Below, piece by piece: positions 56,704 to 64,000 of a stretch of 64,000 bases of DNA. Below the pieces are notes generated by a model. It saw only the letters and a program-made list of their open reading frames with translations. It was not told the DNA's origin and did not search any database. How positions within the stretch are numbered: the stretch's first letter is position 1; every line of letters begins with the position of its first letter. The DNA comes from Mariniphaga anaerophila (GTDB lineage: Bacteria; Bacteroidota; Bacteroidia; Bacteroidales; Prolixibacteraceae), in the NCBI RefSeq assembly GCF_900129025.1, contig NZ_FQUM01000007.1:1-64000 (forward strand), written 5' to 3'. The translations under genes and the position numbers were made by a program.

Positions 56704-57939
56704 TTAAAAGAGTTCAGTAATAGCAAAGTAGGTAGTTACAAACGAGAAGAGCACTACTGCCCATATTCCTATATTTTCGCGAAGGCTTGCTTTGTTTGTC
56801 CCCATCAGTTTTTTGCGGTTAATGAGCAATAGTATTGGTATTGCCACGGCCGGCAGAATAACTGCCTGAAAAGCCTGTGAAAAAATCATCAGGGCAGGCG
56901 GGCGTTGCTTCAGAAATACTGAGCCAAACGCAAATACCAGTGCCCCCAAAATGAGAATCCGCGATTGGGTGGAATGAATATTTCGTGGTTTGCCCGTGTA
57001 ATCGGCAATTAACCAGGGAGCAATTAATACAATGGGAAAGATGGTGGAAAGTCCGGCTCCGACTATCCCCAAAATTAGAATGAAAGCTGCGGCATCGCCA
57101 CCAATTGGTTCAAACAGGGCAATCATTTCAACTGTGTTTTCCAATTTCAGTCCCATTACATGAAGCGTTCCTGCTGCTACAGCCATAATTACACCGCTCA
57201 GAAACAGCATCATTGCTGCCGATACAAAAGCGTCTTTCTTTTCATCTTTCAGGTTTTTAATGCCCCAGCCTTTTTCTGCCACAACCGTACTGCGCATAAT
57301 AAATACAGCAGCCGAACAGGTTGTTCCGGCAATAGCAGCTACAAGTCCCATTGCTCCGGGTGTGTCCGGGATTCCCGGAACCAGGCCTTTTGCAATAACC
57401 GAGAAATTGGGACTTACCATGAAAAATACCACGATGAATGATAATCCCATGAAGATTACAAAAACGGTGAGTACCTTTTCGAACGTTTTGTACTGGCCAA
57501 ACCACAACAGGAAATATAATCCGACCACAAGTATCAAAATGATCCAAAAACGGCTGACAAAGGCATCGTTAAACAACAGCCGGATTGCCTCTTGCAAGAG
57601 GTCGGCAACAATTCCCATGACGCCCATAAGCGCCAGAAGCTCACCTATAATCAGGGCAATTAAGATGTAAAGCGCCAGAATCCAGCCATATTTGAATTCC
57701 CCTTTGATGTTATTTAGTGCTGTTTTTCCGGTTACCAACGTAACCTTACCGTAAGCCACCATCAGAATAAAGGTGAATATGCACGAGAGAACCAGGGCCC
57801 AGAAAAGCTCCATGCCATGTTCTGCGCCGGTTTTGGCCATTGTGGTAACACTGCCGGTTCCAATATTGTACCCGATAAGGAACAGTCCGGGGCCGACAGC
57901 CGCGAGGGCAATTGCGATTTTTTTTAGTCGTTTGTTCAT
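56704..57939 (-). CDS. Divergent Nramp-family permease
   Basis: This 411-residue inner-membrane protein has about 11 transmembrane helices and is recognisably Nramp-like (AVGPGLFLIGYN, TFEKVLTVFVIFMGLSFIVVFF). The metal ligands of true Mn/Fe transporters are not kept: the DPGN motif of helix 1 reads GTGS-like (IGTGSVTTM), and the helix 6 MPH region reads AAVFIMRS. It should therefore not be called a manganese transporter on homology. Its place between nagA and nagB suggests another cargo, perhaps linked to amino-sugar use or Mg2+; this is inference. Confidence 0.8.
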   Translation of the reverse strand: MNKRLKKIAIALAAVGPGLFLIGYNIGTGSVTTMAKTGAEHGMELFWALVLSCIFTFILMVAYGKVTLVTGKTALNNIKGEFKYGWILALYILIALIIGELLALMGVMGIVADLLQEAIRLLFNDAFVSRFWIILILVVGLYFLLWFGQYKTFEKVLTVFVIFMGLSFIVVFFMVSPNFSVIAKGLVPGIPDTPGAMGLVAAIAGTTCSAAVFIMRSTVVAEKGWGIKNLKDEKKDAFVSAAMMLFLSGVIMAVAAGTLHVMGLKLENTVEMIALFEPIGGDAAAFILILGIVGAGLSTIFPIVLIAPWLIADYTGKPRNIHSTQSRILILGALVFAFGSVFLKQRPPALMIFSQAFQAVILPAVAIPILLLINRKKLMGTNKASLRENIGIWAVVLFSFVTTYFAITELF

Positions 57940-57978
57940 GTAGTTTCGTTAATTTTTAAACAATAGGATGAGGTGGTA

Positions 57979-57988
57979 CAGACGTCTG
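57979..57988. promoter_or_regulatory. Palindrome CAGACGTCTG between nagA and the permease gene
   Basis: This is a perfect 10-bp palindrome with a central CG, located in the 91-base gap between nagA and the Nramp-like gene, 40 bases before the permease start. LacI- and GntR-type operators often have this form. It differs from the TGTG-type palindromes at the head of the locus. Confidence 0.35.
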
Positions 57989-58030
57989 CTTGCCTGTATG
58001 TTCAGATTTATTGTTTTAATTGACAGTTGA

Positions 58031-59272
58031 TTATTTGCTTTTGTAAACCATTTTCCCTTTTACCCAGGTTTCTTTTATGTTTACGGTAAATCCGTCGAGT
58101 GTAAACAGAATTATGTCTGCACGTTTCCCGGGCTCCAGAACACCACGGTCAGTAAGGTTGTACAATCTGGCAGGATTGGTACTTCCCATTTGAACAGCCT
58201 CGGCAAGCGTACAGCCTGTAACTTCCATAATGTGGCCTATTCCTTTGGTAATAGGTGCAGCAGAACCATACAGTACGTTTTGTGCCGGGTACCGCAACAT
58301 TCCATCTTCTGTAAGTTCTATTGTTTCGCCGGTTGCCGTTTTGTACTGTCCGGGCTCCAATGCTGCATAGTGGGTTACGTCGGAAATGATGATGGTTTTG
58401 TCGGTTCCTTTGGCTTTGTGGAAAACTTTAATTTCTTCAGGAAGCAGGTGAAAACCATCGCAGATGATGCTGGCGTAAAGCCTGTCGTCAGCCAGTTGCG
58501 ACCAAAACGGGTTTCTGTGCCGGTTAATGGTGTTAGCTGCTCCGTTGCCCAAATGTGTGGCTAATTTCGCACCTCTGTCAATTGCTGCTGATACTGTTGC
58601 TGCATCGGCATTGTGGTGCCCCAGTGCTACAACAATACCGTTTTTGGTGCATTGGGAAATGAAATCCAGTGCCCCCTCCATTTCCGGAGCCACGGTTATA
58701 ATCATGATATTTTTACCTGATGCTTCGTAGATTTTCATGAAGTCGTTCCAATCGGGGAGTTTCACAAATTGTTTTGGGTGAGCTCCGCGATATCCGTCTT
58801 CCGGATTGATGTACGGCCCTTCGAGGTGAAAGCCGGGAATGGAACCCCGCAGGTTTTTGTCTTCTATGGCATTTGCCAGTAACTTAAAGTTTCTGACCAA
58901 AACTTCGGTGCTATTTGTGGTGATAGTAGGAAGGTAGGTGGTGACTCCTTTTTTCCACAGTTCACTTGTGGCTTTTTCTATTCCTTCTGTGGTCAGGTCG
59001 TTGTCGCCAAATCCAAAAGAAACACCTGCAAAACCATTTATCTGGTTGTCGAAAAATCCCGGCGCTACGTATACCGGGTTTTCACTGGTTACTTTGTCGA
59101 TGTTTGTAATTTCTTCGATAATTCCGTTATTGATTTTTAACTGAACCGGTTGCCCGGTGTAATAATGAATTCCTTCTATTACCTGCTGGGCATTCATTTC
59201 GTAAAAAATGAAGAAAAAAACCAATGCTGCTGCTAATCGGGTAAATCCCCGAGATGAAATTTTTGATAACAT
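58031..59272 (-). CDS. nagA: N-acetylglucosamine-6-phosphate deacetylase-like amidohydrolase, exported
   Basis: This 413-residue amidohydrolase has the NagA landmarks: APGFFDNQINGFAG, the metal Glu in GFHLEGPYINPEDGYRGAHP, His in VALGHHNADA, THLGNGAANTINRHR and the catalytic Asp in IISDVTHYAA. The C-terminal composite beta-sandwich is present (GVLEPGKRADIILFT). Unlike cytoplasmic NagA, it begins with a basic and hydrophobic stretch (RLAALVFFFIFYE in essence, about 12-26) ending near MNAQQ, a plausible signal peptide. A periplasmic enzyme would not meet GlcNAc-6-phosphate, so the substrate may be an unphosphorylated N-acetyl sugar. nagB follows two genes downstream. Confidence 0.85.
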   Translation of the reverse strand: MLSKISSRGFTRLAAALVFFFIFYEMNAQQVIEGIHYYTGQPVQLKINNGIIEEITNIDKVTSENPVYVAPGFFDNQINGFAGVSFGFGDNDLTTEGIEKATSELWKKGVTTYLPTITTNSTEVLVRNFKLLANAIEDKNLRGSIPGFHLEGPYINPEDGYRGAHPKQFVKLPDWNDFMKIYEASGKNIMIITVAPEMEGALDFISQCTKNGIVVALGHHNADAATVSAAIDRGAKLATHLGNGAANTINRHRNPFWSQLADDRLYASIICDGFHLLPEEIKVFHKAKGTDKTIIISDVTHYAALEPGQYKTATGETIELTEDGMLRYPAQNVLYGSAAPITKGIGHIMEVTGCTLAEAVQMGSTNPARLYNLTDRGVLEPGKRADIILFTLDGFTVNIKETWVKGKMVYKSK

Positions 59273-59291
59273 ATTAATCGATATTTAAAAT

Positions 59292-59526
59292 TTACTTTTC
59301 ATTATTAAACGGATTTGGAATTTTGACCAAATCCTCAATTCGTTTTCCTGCATGTTTAAATCGCGCAAGTGTATAAACACACCCGTCACGGTCTATTGCA
59401 ATTGAATTTGCATAGGTCGGACGCGTTCCGTCTTCGTAAAAAATGGCTCCGTGGTCCATGTATTGCTTGTGGGGGATATTGTAAGTTATGAGGTTGAAGA
59501 GGTTTCCCTCCCAACATTCGGGACTC
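59292..59526 (-). pseudogene. C-terminal remnant of a beta-propeller-like gene
   Basis: One frame is open for about 78 codons and ends in TAA at 59292. It encodes coding-like sequence with GAIFYEDGTRPTYANSIAID, DGCVYTLARF and EDLVKIPNPF, reminiscent of the last blades of an NHL/SMP-30-like propeller. It runs without a start codon into the end of the upstream Gfo/Idh gene. The first in-frame ATG (59459) would leave only 55 residues. This looks like the 3' part of a gene whose 5' part was deleted, in the same strand and operon as nagA. Confidence 0.55.
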
Positions 59527-60504
59527 TTAGCTTAAAGTCAGATATTCTACTTCTACCCAATTTTCTGTTGCTGCAGATTTTTCCAATGCCTCCAGAACCG
59601 AAACACCATTCAGAATACTTTGGTGTGAGCGCGGCTCTTTTCCCGTACGAAACATTTCAACCATGTCCGCATAGTTTTTCGGCGGGTTGGTTTCTTCTAC
59701 CCTCGATTTTAGTTCCACCAGCTTTTTGGGCGTTTCAACAAATGTTTCCCAGCCGTACGCTTTTCGTTTAAAAATAAGTGTGGCAAATAGTCCCCCGGAA
59801 AATTTGAGGCTTGCACTTCCGTATTTCCCGTCGCGGGTGATTTTTACACGTTCAATGTCTTCCCCAAAAATGTTCATCAGTGGCTGGAGAATATGCACTC
59901 CGTAAAAGAAAACGCCACCGTATTGCGAATCCAGATCCACCGGCCCGGTTCTGATTACCTGCTTGATTTCCATGCTTTTTACCTGCTCTTTAATGTCGAG
60001 CGTGGCGTTGCTGTGAGCGATAGAACTATATGATGTTACCGGAGTTCCTTTTTTTCGGGCAAGTTCAAGAAATTTTTTCCCTTCGGCAGCACGGTAGCAA
60101 AATGGTTTGTCAATAAAAGCAGGAATGCCTGCTTCAATAAAAGGAGTGGCCGGCTCCAGGTGATTTTTCGCGTGGCGGTGATCCACAATTAACGCATCTA
60201 TTTTTCCCAGCATCTCGCGCGGATCTTTCACCTGATTGGGAATATTGCCGCGCTCCATGGCGTTTTTTGCAAATTCGTCGGTCTCTCCCCAAACGTATTT
60301 TACTTCAACGCCAGGAAACATTTTGTCGGTGTTGAACATTTTTCCGAACCCGATGGTGTGTGAGTTTTCTGCACCGATAATTCCGATTCGGATATTTTTT
60401 TGAGCCTGCCCTGCAAAAGCTGTTTCTGAAATAATGCCTGGAGCAACTGCGGCAAAGGCTAAGCCTTTGCCGGTAGTTTTAATAAAGTTGCGTCGCGAAT
60501 TCAT
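59527..60504 (-). CDS. Tat-exported Gfo/Idh/MocA family oxidoreductase (325 residues)
   Basis: The N terminus has NSRRNFIKTTGKGLAFAAVA, a Tat signal with a twin Arg. A Rossmann motif, IRIGIIGAENSHTIGFG, follows. The usual EKP motif reads FIDKPFC, with DKP, and the preceding LIVDHRHAKNHL is acidic and His-rich. Tat export fits a protein that folds with its nucleotide cofactor in the cytoplasm. Exported members are abundant in sugar loci of this phylum, some as lyase-like glycosidases. The gene lies nine bases after its larger relative. Confidence 0.88.
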   Translation of the reverse strand: MNSRRNFIKTTGKGLAFAAVAPGIISETAFAGQAQKNIRIGIIGAENSHTIGFGKMFNTDKMFPGVEVKYVWGETDEFAKNAMERGNIPNQVKDPREMLGKIDALIVDHRHAKNHLEPATPFIEAGIPAFIDKPFCYRAAEGKKFLELARKKGTPVTSYSSIAHSNATLDIKEQVKSMEIKQVIRTGPVDLDSQYGGVFFYGVHILQPLMNIFGEDIERVKITRDGKYGSASLKFSGGLFATLIFKRKAYGWETFVETPKKLVELKSRVEETNPPKNYADMVEMFRTGKEPRSHQSILNGVSVLEALEKSAATENWVEVEYLTLS

Positions 60505-60513
60505 TTCTTTGAA

Positions 60514-61866
60514 TTAAAGTTTCATTTCCCAACCTTTTTCATATTCGCGCGACCATAGTTTATTCGCTTTTTTGTCGCCGATAATATGTCCGTTTTCCGG
60601 ATTTATTTCGAGCGAGTGACCTACGCGTTGTGCAATGTTTCCGAGTTGTACCAGCAATGTACTTTTGTGTCCCGAATCGATATCTGCAACGAGGCTTTCT
60701 CCTGAAGTAATATTATTAAATAGGTTACGAATATGCAGGGAGTCCAGATGACTTGAAGGATTGGCAGCGTCGCGCGGATCTACTTTTTTAGAGTCTTTTA
60801 CCTGTTTGACGATATTGTTTTTCAGGTCGTACACGGTGTATTCATTTCCACCCGGAATGAACATGCTTCCTTTTTCGCCATAAAATACTACACCAACAGA
60901 CGTGCCTTCAATGGGTTTCCCGTTGCAGCTTCTTCCTTCCCATGTCATGGAAATTCCTTCTTTGAAGTCGAGGTTTATTACCTGGGTATCCGGAGTCTGC
61001 CAATCGTCGGAATAACGATATCTGCCGCCGTTTGAGCTGACTTTTATCGGATAATCCACTCCGAATCCCCAGCGCAGGAGGTCGATCATGTGAGTTCCGT
61101 TGTTGAGGGCTTCGCCGGTTCCCCACTGCCAGAACCAGTGCCAGTTGTAATGCACAATGTTGTCTTTGTAATCCATACGCGGAGCAGGTCCCTGCCACAA
61201 ATCCCAGTCGAGCCATTCCGGAACGGCAACTGTTTTACCAACGCCAATGGGGCCACGGTTGTTGGTGTACCAGCTTTTCCCGAAGTACGGGCGTCCGATG
61301 ATGCCTTCTTTCAGTTCTTTAATGCCCTGTGCTACGTTGGGGTAAGAACGGCGCTGGTTCCCCATTTGTATTGATTTTTTGTAGCGTTTTGCAGCTTCAA
61401 CCAAAATTTCTCCTTCGCGCGGATTGTGGCTGCACGGTTTTTCAAGGTAAACATGTTTGCCGGCCTGCATTGCCAAAAGCGCTGCCGGAGCATGCCAGTG
61501 GTCGGGTGTTGCAATAACCATTAGATCTACATCTTTGCTTTCCAGTGATTTCCGGAAATCGGAAAAGCCTTGTGGTTTCCGGTCTTGTATTTTTTGGATG
61601 TTTGCCGAGCATTTTTCGATGGCTCTGGAATCTACATCGCAAACGTGAATTACCTCGCAGTTTTTTTGAAATGCAAAGTTCTGGGCGAGCGCATTTCCGC
61701 GCGAATTAACACCCATAACCGATGCCCTGATCATTTCGTTGGAGCCCATAATGCGCCGGTACGCCGAAGCGCTGAATCCGGGAAGTACTCCACCAACTAC
61801 CAATCCTGCAGAAATGCCTGCTGTCTTTTTTATGAAATTTCTTCTTGAGTCTAAGTTTTTCATCAT
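60514..61866 (-). CDS. Tat-exported Gfo/Idh/MocA family oxidoreductase (450 residues)
   Basis: The signal has DSRRNFIKKTAGISAGLVVGG. The Rossmann domain has RASVMGVNSRGNALAQNFAF, CDVDSRAIEKC and YLEKPCSHNPREGE, the catalytic EKP motif near residue 145. The C-terminal domain has NWHWFWQWGTGEALNNGTHMIDLLRWG. Many such 440-450 residue proteins bind NAD tightly and act on glycans. It starts eight bases downstream of the LacI-type regulator gene, so it is under the same promoter. Confidence 0.9.
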   Translation of the reverse strand: MMKNLDSRRNFIKKTAGISAGLVVGGVLPGFSASAYRRIMGSNEMIRASVMGVNSRGNALAQNFAFQKNCEVIHVCDVDSRAIEKCSANIQKIQDRKPQGFSDFRKSLESKDVDLMVIATPDHWHAPAALLAMQAGKHVYLEKPCSHNPREGEILVEAAKRYKKSIQMGNQRRSYPNVAQGIKELKEGIIGRPYFGKSWYTNNRGPIGVGKTVAVPEWLDWDLWQGPAPRMDYKDNIVHYNWHWFWQWGTGEALNNGTHMIDLLRWGFGVDYPIKVSSNGGRYRYSDDWQTPDTQVINLDFKEGISMTWEGRSCNGKPIEGTSVGVVFYGEKGSMFIPGGNEYTVYDLKNNIVKQVKDSKKVDPRDAANPSSHLDSLHIRNLFNNITSGESLVADIDSGHKSTLLVQLGNIAQRVGHSLEINPENGHIIGDKKANKLWSREYEKGWEMKL

Positions 61867-61873
61867 GCTTTTT

Positions 61874-62983
61874 TTAATTATTGACTGTTGTTGTTTTTAT
61901 TTCAGTTCGATGTTGTCGGTTGAATCCAATGTAAAAGCCCATGTTTTCGCGAATAATAATATCCAGCGGAACATGCAGAATTTTTTCCGGTTCCTGTTTC
62001 TGGATGAAAAATTCGAATAGCGTTTGAACTGCCCGTTGCCCTTGTTGTACCGGACTTTGGGAGATAATAACGTCAATTCCCCCGCTTTTGAGGTGATTGA
62101 TATTTCCTTCTACCAAATCGTACCCGAGCAGGCGTATGTCCAAATCATGGTTTTGATGAAATTCGGAAACCAGGTATGCTTTTGAGTTGGTTACAAAAAC
62201 ACCTTTAACTGCCGGATTTTTGATGTAGTATTTGGTTAACTCGCGAAAGACTTCATCTTTTTGTTTCGATTTTATTGTGAGCGTGGTTATGTGTTTGTTT
62301 TGCTCCTGACCGTGTTCCTTAAAATATGCTCGGAATCCTTCTTCCATGCGTTTCAGCGCTGAGGCGTTGTCGAAGCCTTTAACCATGTTTACAATTAGTA
62401 TTTCGGCCTTTTCGGGGAGGATGGAATTCATGAGCCGCCCTGCAATGTACGCGCTCTGCTTTACGTCGGGGCCAATGTACGAAAGGCTTTGTCTGTTGGG
62501 TATGTCTGCGTCAATAAAAACAAACGGGATTTCTTTGTCCTTCAGTTTTTCGGTAAACAATTTACTCTCATTTAGGAACAGCGGGGCAAGTATTACTCCG
62601 TCGGGGTTTATTTCCAGTATTTTTGCTGTTTGCTGGGTGAATGTTTTTTCATCAAACAGATCGTAGAAAAAGTACTGGGTGATAATTCCATAATCCTTGA
62701 ACTGTGCGGAGCCCATTTCCAACCCGTTGAGAGGCATTGACCAATAATGACCTTCGGAGGGCGCAGCGGGAATAAGTATGCATACGGTAAACTGATTTCC
62801 CAGCGCAAGTGTTCTGGCCAGCAGGTTCGGGTTGAAGTTGAGTTTTTCAATTGCTTCTTCTACCTTCTTCCTTTTTTCCGGCGAAACCTTTCCCCGGTTA
62901 TGGATAACCCGGTCGATGGTTCCCACCGAAACGTTGGCGTATCTGGCTACATCCTGTATGGTTACTTTTCTAATTTTCTCCAC
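61874..62983 (-). CDS. LacI-family transcriptional regulator
   Basis: This 369-residue regulator has an N-terminal HTH (VTIQDVARYANVSVGTIDRVIHNRG), hinge helix (NPNLLARTLA) and a periplasmic-binding-type sensor domain (about 65-350). It is the first gene of the minus-strand sugar locus and sits behind a strong promoter flanked by two related palindromes. It probably represses itself and the downstream oxidoreductase-nagA-permease-nagB genes until a sugar ligand binds. The ligand is unknown; an N-acetylated amino sugar is a guess from the neighbours. Confidence 0.92.
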   Translation of the reverse strand: MEKIRKVTIQDVARYANVSVGTIDRVIHNRGKVSPEKRKKVEEAIEKLNFNPNLLARTLALGNQFTVCILIPAAPSEGHYWSMPLNGLEMGSAQFKDYGIITQYFFYDLFDEKTFTQQTAKILEINPDGVILAPLFLNESKLFTEKLKDKEIPFVFIDADIPNRQSLSYIGPDVKQSAYIAGRLMNSILPEKAEILIVNMVKGFDNASALKRMEEGFRAYFKEHGQEQNKHITTLTIKSKQKDEVFRELTKYYIKNPAVKGVFVTNSKAYLVSEFHQNHDLDIRLLGYDLVEGNINHLKSGGIDVIISQSPVQQGQRAVQTLFEFFIQKQEPEKILHVPLDIIIRENMGFYIGFNRQHRTEIKTTTVNN

Positions 62984-63004
62984 GTTATTTGCGTTTGTTT
63001 ATGA

Positions 63005-63035
63005 CAAAACTATGTAAATGGTTTTCAATATCAAA
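63005..63035 (-). promoter_or_regulatory. Promoter of the LacI-headed sugar operon
   Basis: Read on the minus strand: TTTG at 63035-63032, 19 bases, TAGTTTTG at 63012-63005. This is a full match to the Bacteroidota consensus. Initiation falls near 62998, some 15 bases before the start codon. Confidence 0.75.
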
Positions 63036-63042
63036 GAAAAAG

Positions 63043-63058
63043 TGTGTGCGTGCACACA
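63043..63058. promoter_or_regulatory. Proximal palindromic operator candidate
   Basis: TGTGTGC, GT, GCACACA: two perfect 7-base arms around a 2-base centre, immediately upstream of the -33 element of the LacI gene promoter. Confidence 0.6.
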
Positions 63059-63157
63059 AAATATTTTTTCGGCTGATTTATTTTATCTTTTATATCCCTG
63101 TTAAATAATGTTTTGATATTTTTTGTAAAAATTAAAAAATGTTGTAAAACAGGAAAA

Positions 63158-63173
63158 ATGTGTGCGGACACAT
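63158..63173. promoter_or_regulatory. Distal palindromic operator candidate
   Basis: ATGTGT, GCGG, ACACAT: perfect 6-base arms. It shares the TGTGTGCG half with the proximal site and lies 115 bases from it centre to centre, about 11 helical turns. It is 70 bases before the exchanger gene. Confidence 0.5.
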
Positions 63174-63243
63174 ATTTTGCGTTTTAAGGAGATTATTTGT
63201 TTTTTTACACTTTCAAATTTTCATTTCTTATTTGCAGTTTTTT

Positions 63244-64000
63244 ATGTTGATTAACAGTTTCCTTTTGATTTTAGGGTTTGTGATTTTGATTAAAGGTGCC
63301 GACTGGATGGTGAATGGCGCGTCGGCACTGGCAAAAAAGTATAATGTTTCGGATTTGGTGATCGGATTGACGATTGTTGCTTTTGGAACTTCGGCTCCTG
63401 AGCTGGTTGTGAATATTGTAGCCTCGTCGCAAAATTTGAACGACATTGTGCTGGGTAATGTGTTGGGAAGTAACATAGCCAACCTATTTCTGGTTTTAGG
63501 CATTACCGGAATTGTATATCCGCTGGTGGTGCAATCGAGCACTACCTGGCGCGAAATACCGCTTTCGTTGCTGGCTGTGGTTTTTTTGTTCCTGCTGTCC
63601 AATAACTTTTTCATGGGAGGAGCTCCGTTGATTTCAAGAGCAGACGGGCTGGTTTTATTGCTCATGTTCGGGCTGTTTATGTATTATGTTTACCGGCTTT
63701 CGAAGTCTGATGAGGCTCCAAAGGAGGAGATTGTAAGCAACGTTTCAGGGTTTAAAATGTATGCTTTTATTGTTTTGGGCCTTGCCGGCCTTGTGTTTGG
63801 TGGCAGACTGGTGGTTAATAACGCGGTGGAAATAGCTACGTTTTTAGGTCTTAGCGAGAAAATTATCGGTTTCACGGTGGTGGCTATCGGCACTTCGTTG
63901 CCGGAGTTAGCTACATCGGTTGTGGCGGCAATTAAAAAAAATACCAACATTGCGGTGGGCAATATTATCGGCTCCAATATTTTTAATATATTTTTGGTTA
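63244..64000 (+). CDS. Na+/Ca2+ exchanger-family antiporter (YrbG/CaCA type), cut by the window end
   Basis: The frame runs from ATG 63244 to the window end (252 codons so far). It encodes a CaCA-family membrane protein with duplicated alpha repeats: GLTIVAFGTSAPELVVNI near residue 40 followed by GNVLGSNIANLFLVLG, and GFTVVAIGTSLPELATSVVAA near 215 followed by GNIIGSNIFNIF. The paired GTSxPE motifs carry the ion-binding Glu residues. Such proteins exchange Ca2+ for Na+ or H+. The first and second halves are separated by a short cytoplasmic loop (YRLSKSDEAPKEEI). It is divergent from the LacI regulator and may share its operators by position only. Confidence 0.9.
   Translation, partial: MLINSFLLILGFVILIKGADWMVNGASALAKKYNVSDLVIGLTIVAFGTSAPELVVNIVASSQNLNDIVLGNVLGSNIANLFLVLGITGIVYPLVVQSSTTWREIPLSLLAVVFLFLLSNNFFMGGAPLISRADGLVLLLMFGLFMYYVYRLSKSDEAPKEEIVSNVSGFKMYAFIVLGLAGLVFGGRLVVNNAVEIATFLGLSEKIIGFTVVAIGTSLPELATSVVAAIKKNTNIAVGNIIGSNIFNIFLV

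Noticed and set aside
63228-63977. Two minus-strand open frames at the window end
   Set aside because: They are antisense to the Na+/Ca2+ exchanger gene, whose duplicated GTSxPE motifs are clear on the plus strand.

Overview
The window comes from a Bacteroidota chromosome, most likely a marine or sediment member of the Marinilabiliales/Prolixibacteraceae type (genus-level placement is inference). Signs of this are a giant secreted SprB-repeat protein with a type IX secretion (T9SS) C-terminal sorting domain, the T9SS gene porT, an alternative complex III, several promoters of the Bacteroidota form TTTG-N18/19-TAnnTTTG, the conserved rpsU-xerC-hpf-tRNA-tuf-secE-nusG-rpl-rpoBC block, and a sugar locus with Tat-exported Gfo/Idh proteins. 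No phage, insertion sequence or CRISPR array was seen.

Layout. 0-6.4 kb: tail of an upstream gene, then the 2088-residue adhesin-like protein. 6.5-10.6 kb: nitroreductase, a LytTR/LytS-type two-component pair with a glycosyltransferase, and an SDR. 10.7-16.5 kb: a half-PurL paralog, ubiE/menG, porT, a SpoU RNA methyltransferase and a TamL/BamA-like outer-membrane protein. 16.6-19.3 kb: a sodium symporter and a helix-hairpin-helix protein behind a nested inverted repeat. 19.3-34.1 kb: the translation/transcription block (rpsU, xerC, hpf, tRNA-Gly, tRNA-Thr, tuf, an incomplete tRNA-like element, secE, nusG, rplKAJL, rpoB, rpoC, DUF3467). 34.1-35.3 kb: cysK preceded by a cysteine-rich leader peptide and a complete attenuator. 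35.3-37.6 kb: an ABC exporter pair. 37.9-45.7 kb: alternative complex III in the order actA-B-C-D-F-E. 45.8-50.0 kb: AI-2E-type permease, an asparagine-synthase-like enzyme and a polysaccharide flippase. 50.0-52.0 kb: AlkD-like, DUF502 and HAD genes. 52.1-63.0 kb: minus-strand carbohydrate locus. Read in transcription order it is a LacI regulator, two Tat-exported oxidoreductases, a gene remnant, an exported NagA, an unusual Nramp-like permease and NagB, then a terminator, then another Gfo/Idh protein, a CE15 glucuronoyl esterase and an alpha/beta hydrolase. The window ends inside a Na+/Ca2+ exchanger-type gene.

The most interesting item is the cysK leader (35093-35230, minus strand). It has a 23-codon ORF with five Cys codons, two of them as tandem pairs, and three mutually exclusive hairpins ending in a terminator with a run of eight U. 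The layout matches classical ribosome-mediated attenuation, here apparently sensing cysteinyl-tRNA. Second is a 60-nt tRNA-like element between tuf and secE, where related genomes carry tRNA-Trp. Its acceptor stem and T-arm are perfect, but it has only one other arm, whose 7-nt loop can be read with anticodon CCA (Trp). Third is the LacI/NagA/NagB locus, with two matching palindromes at its promoter and a permease that lacks the usual Nramp metal ligands. All functional statements are from sequence reading only; no database search was run.
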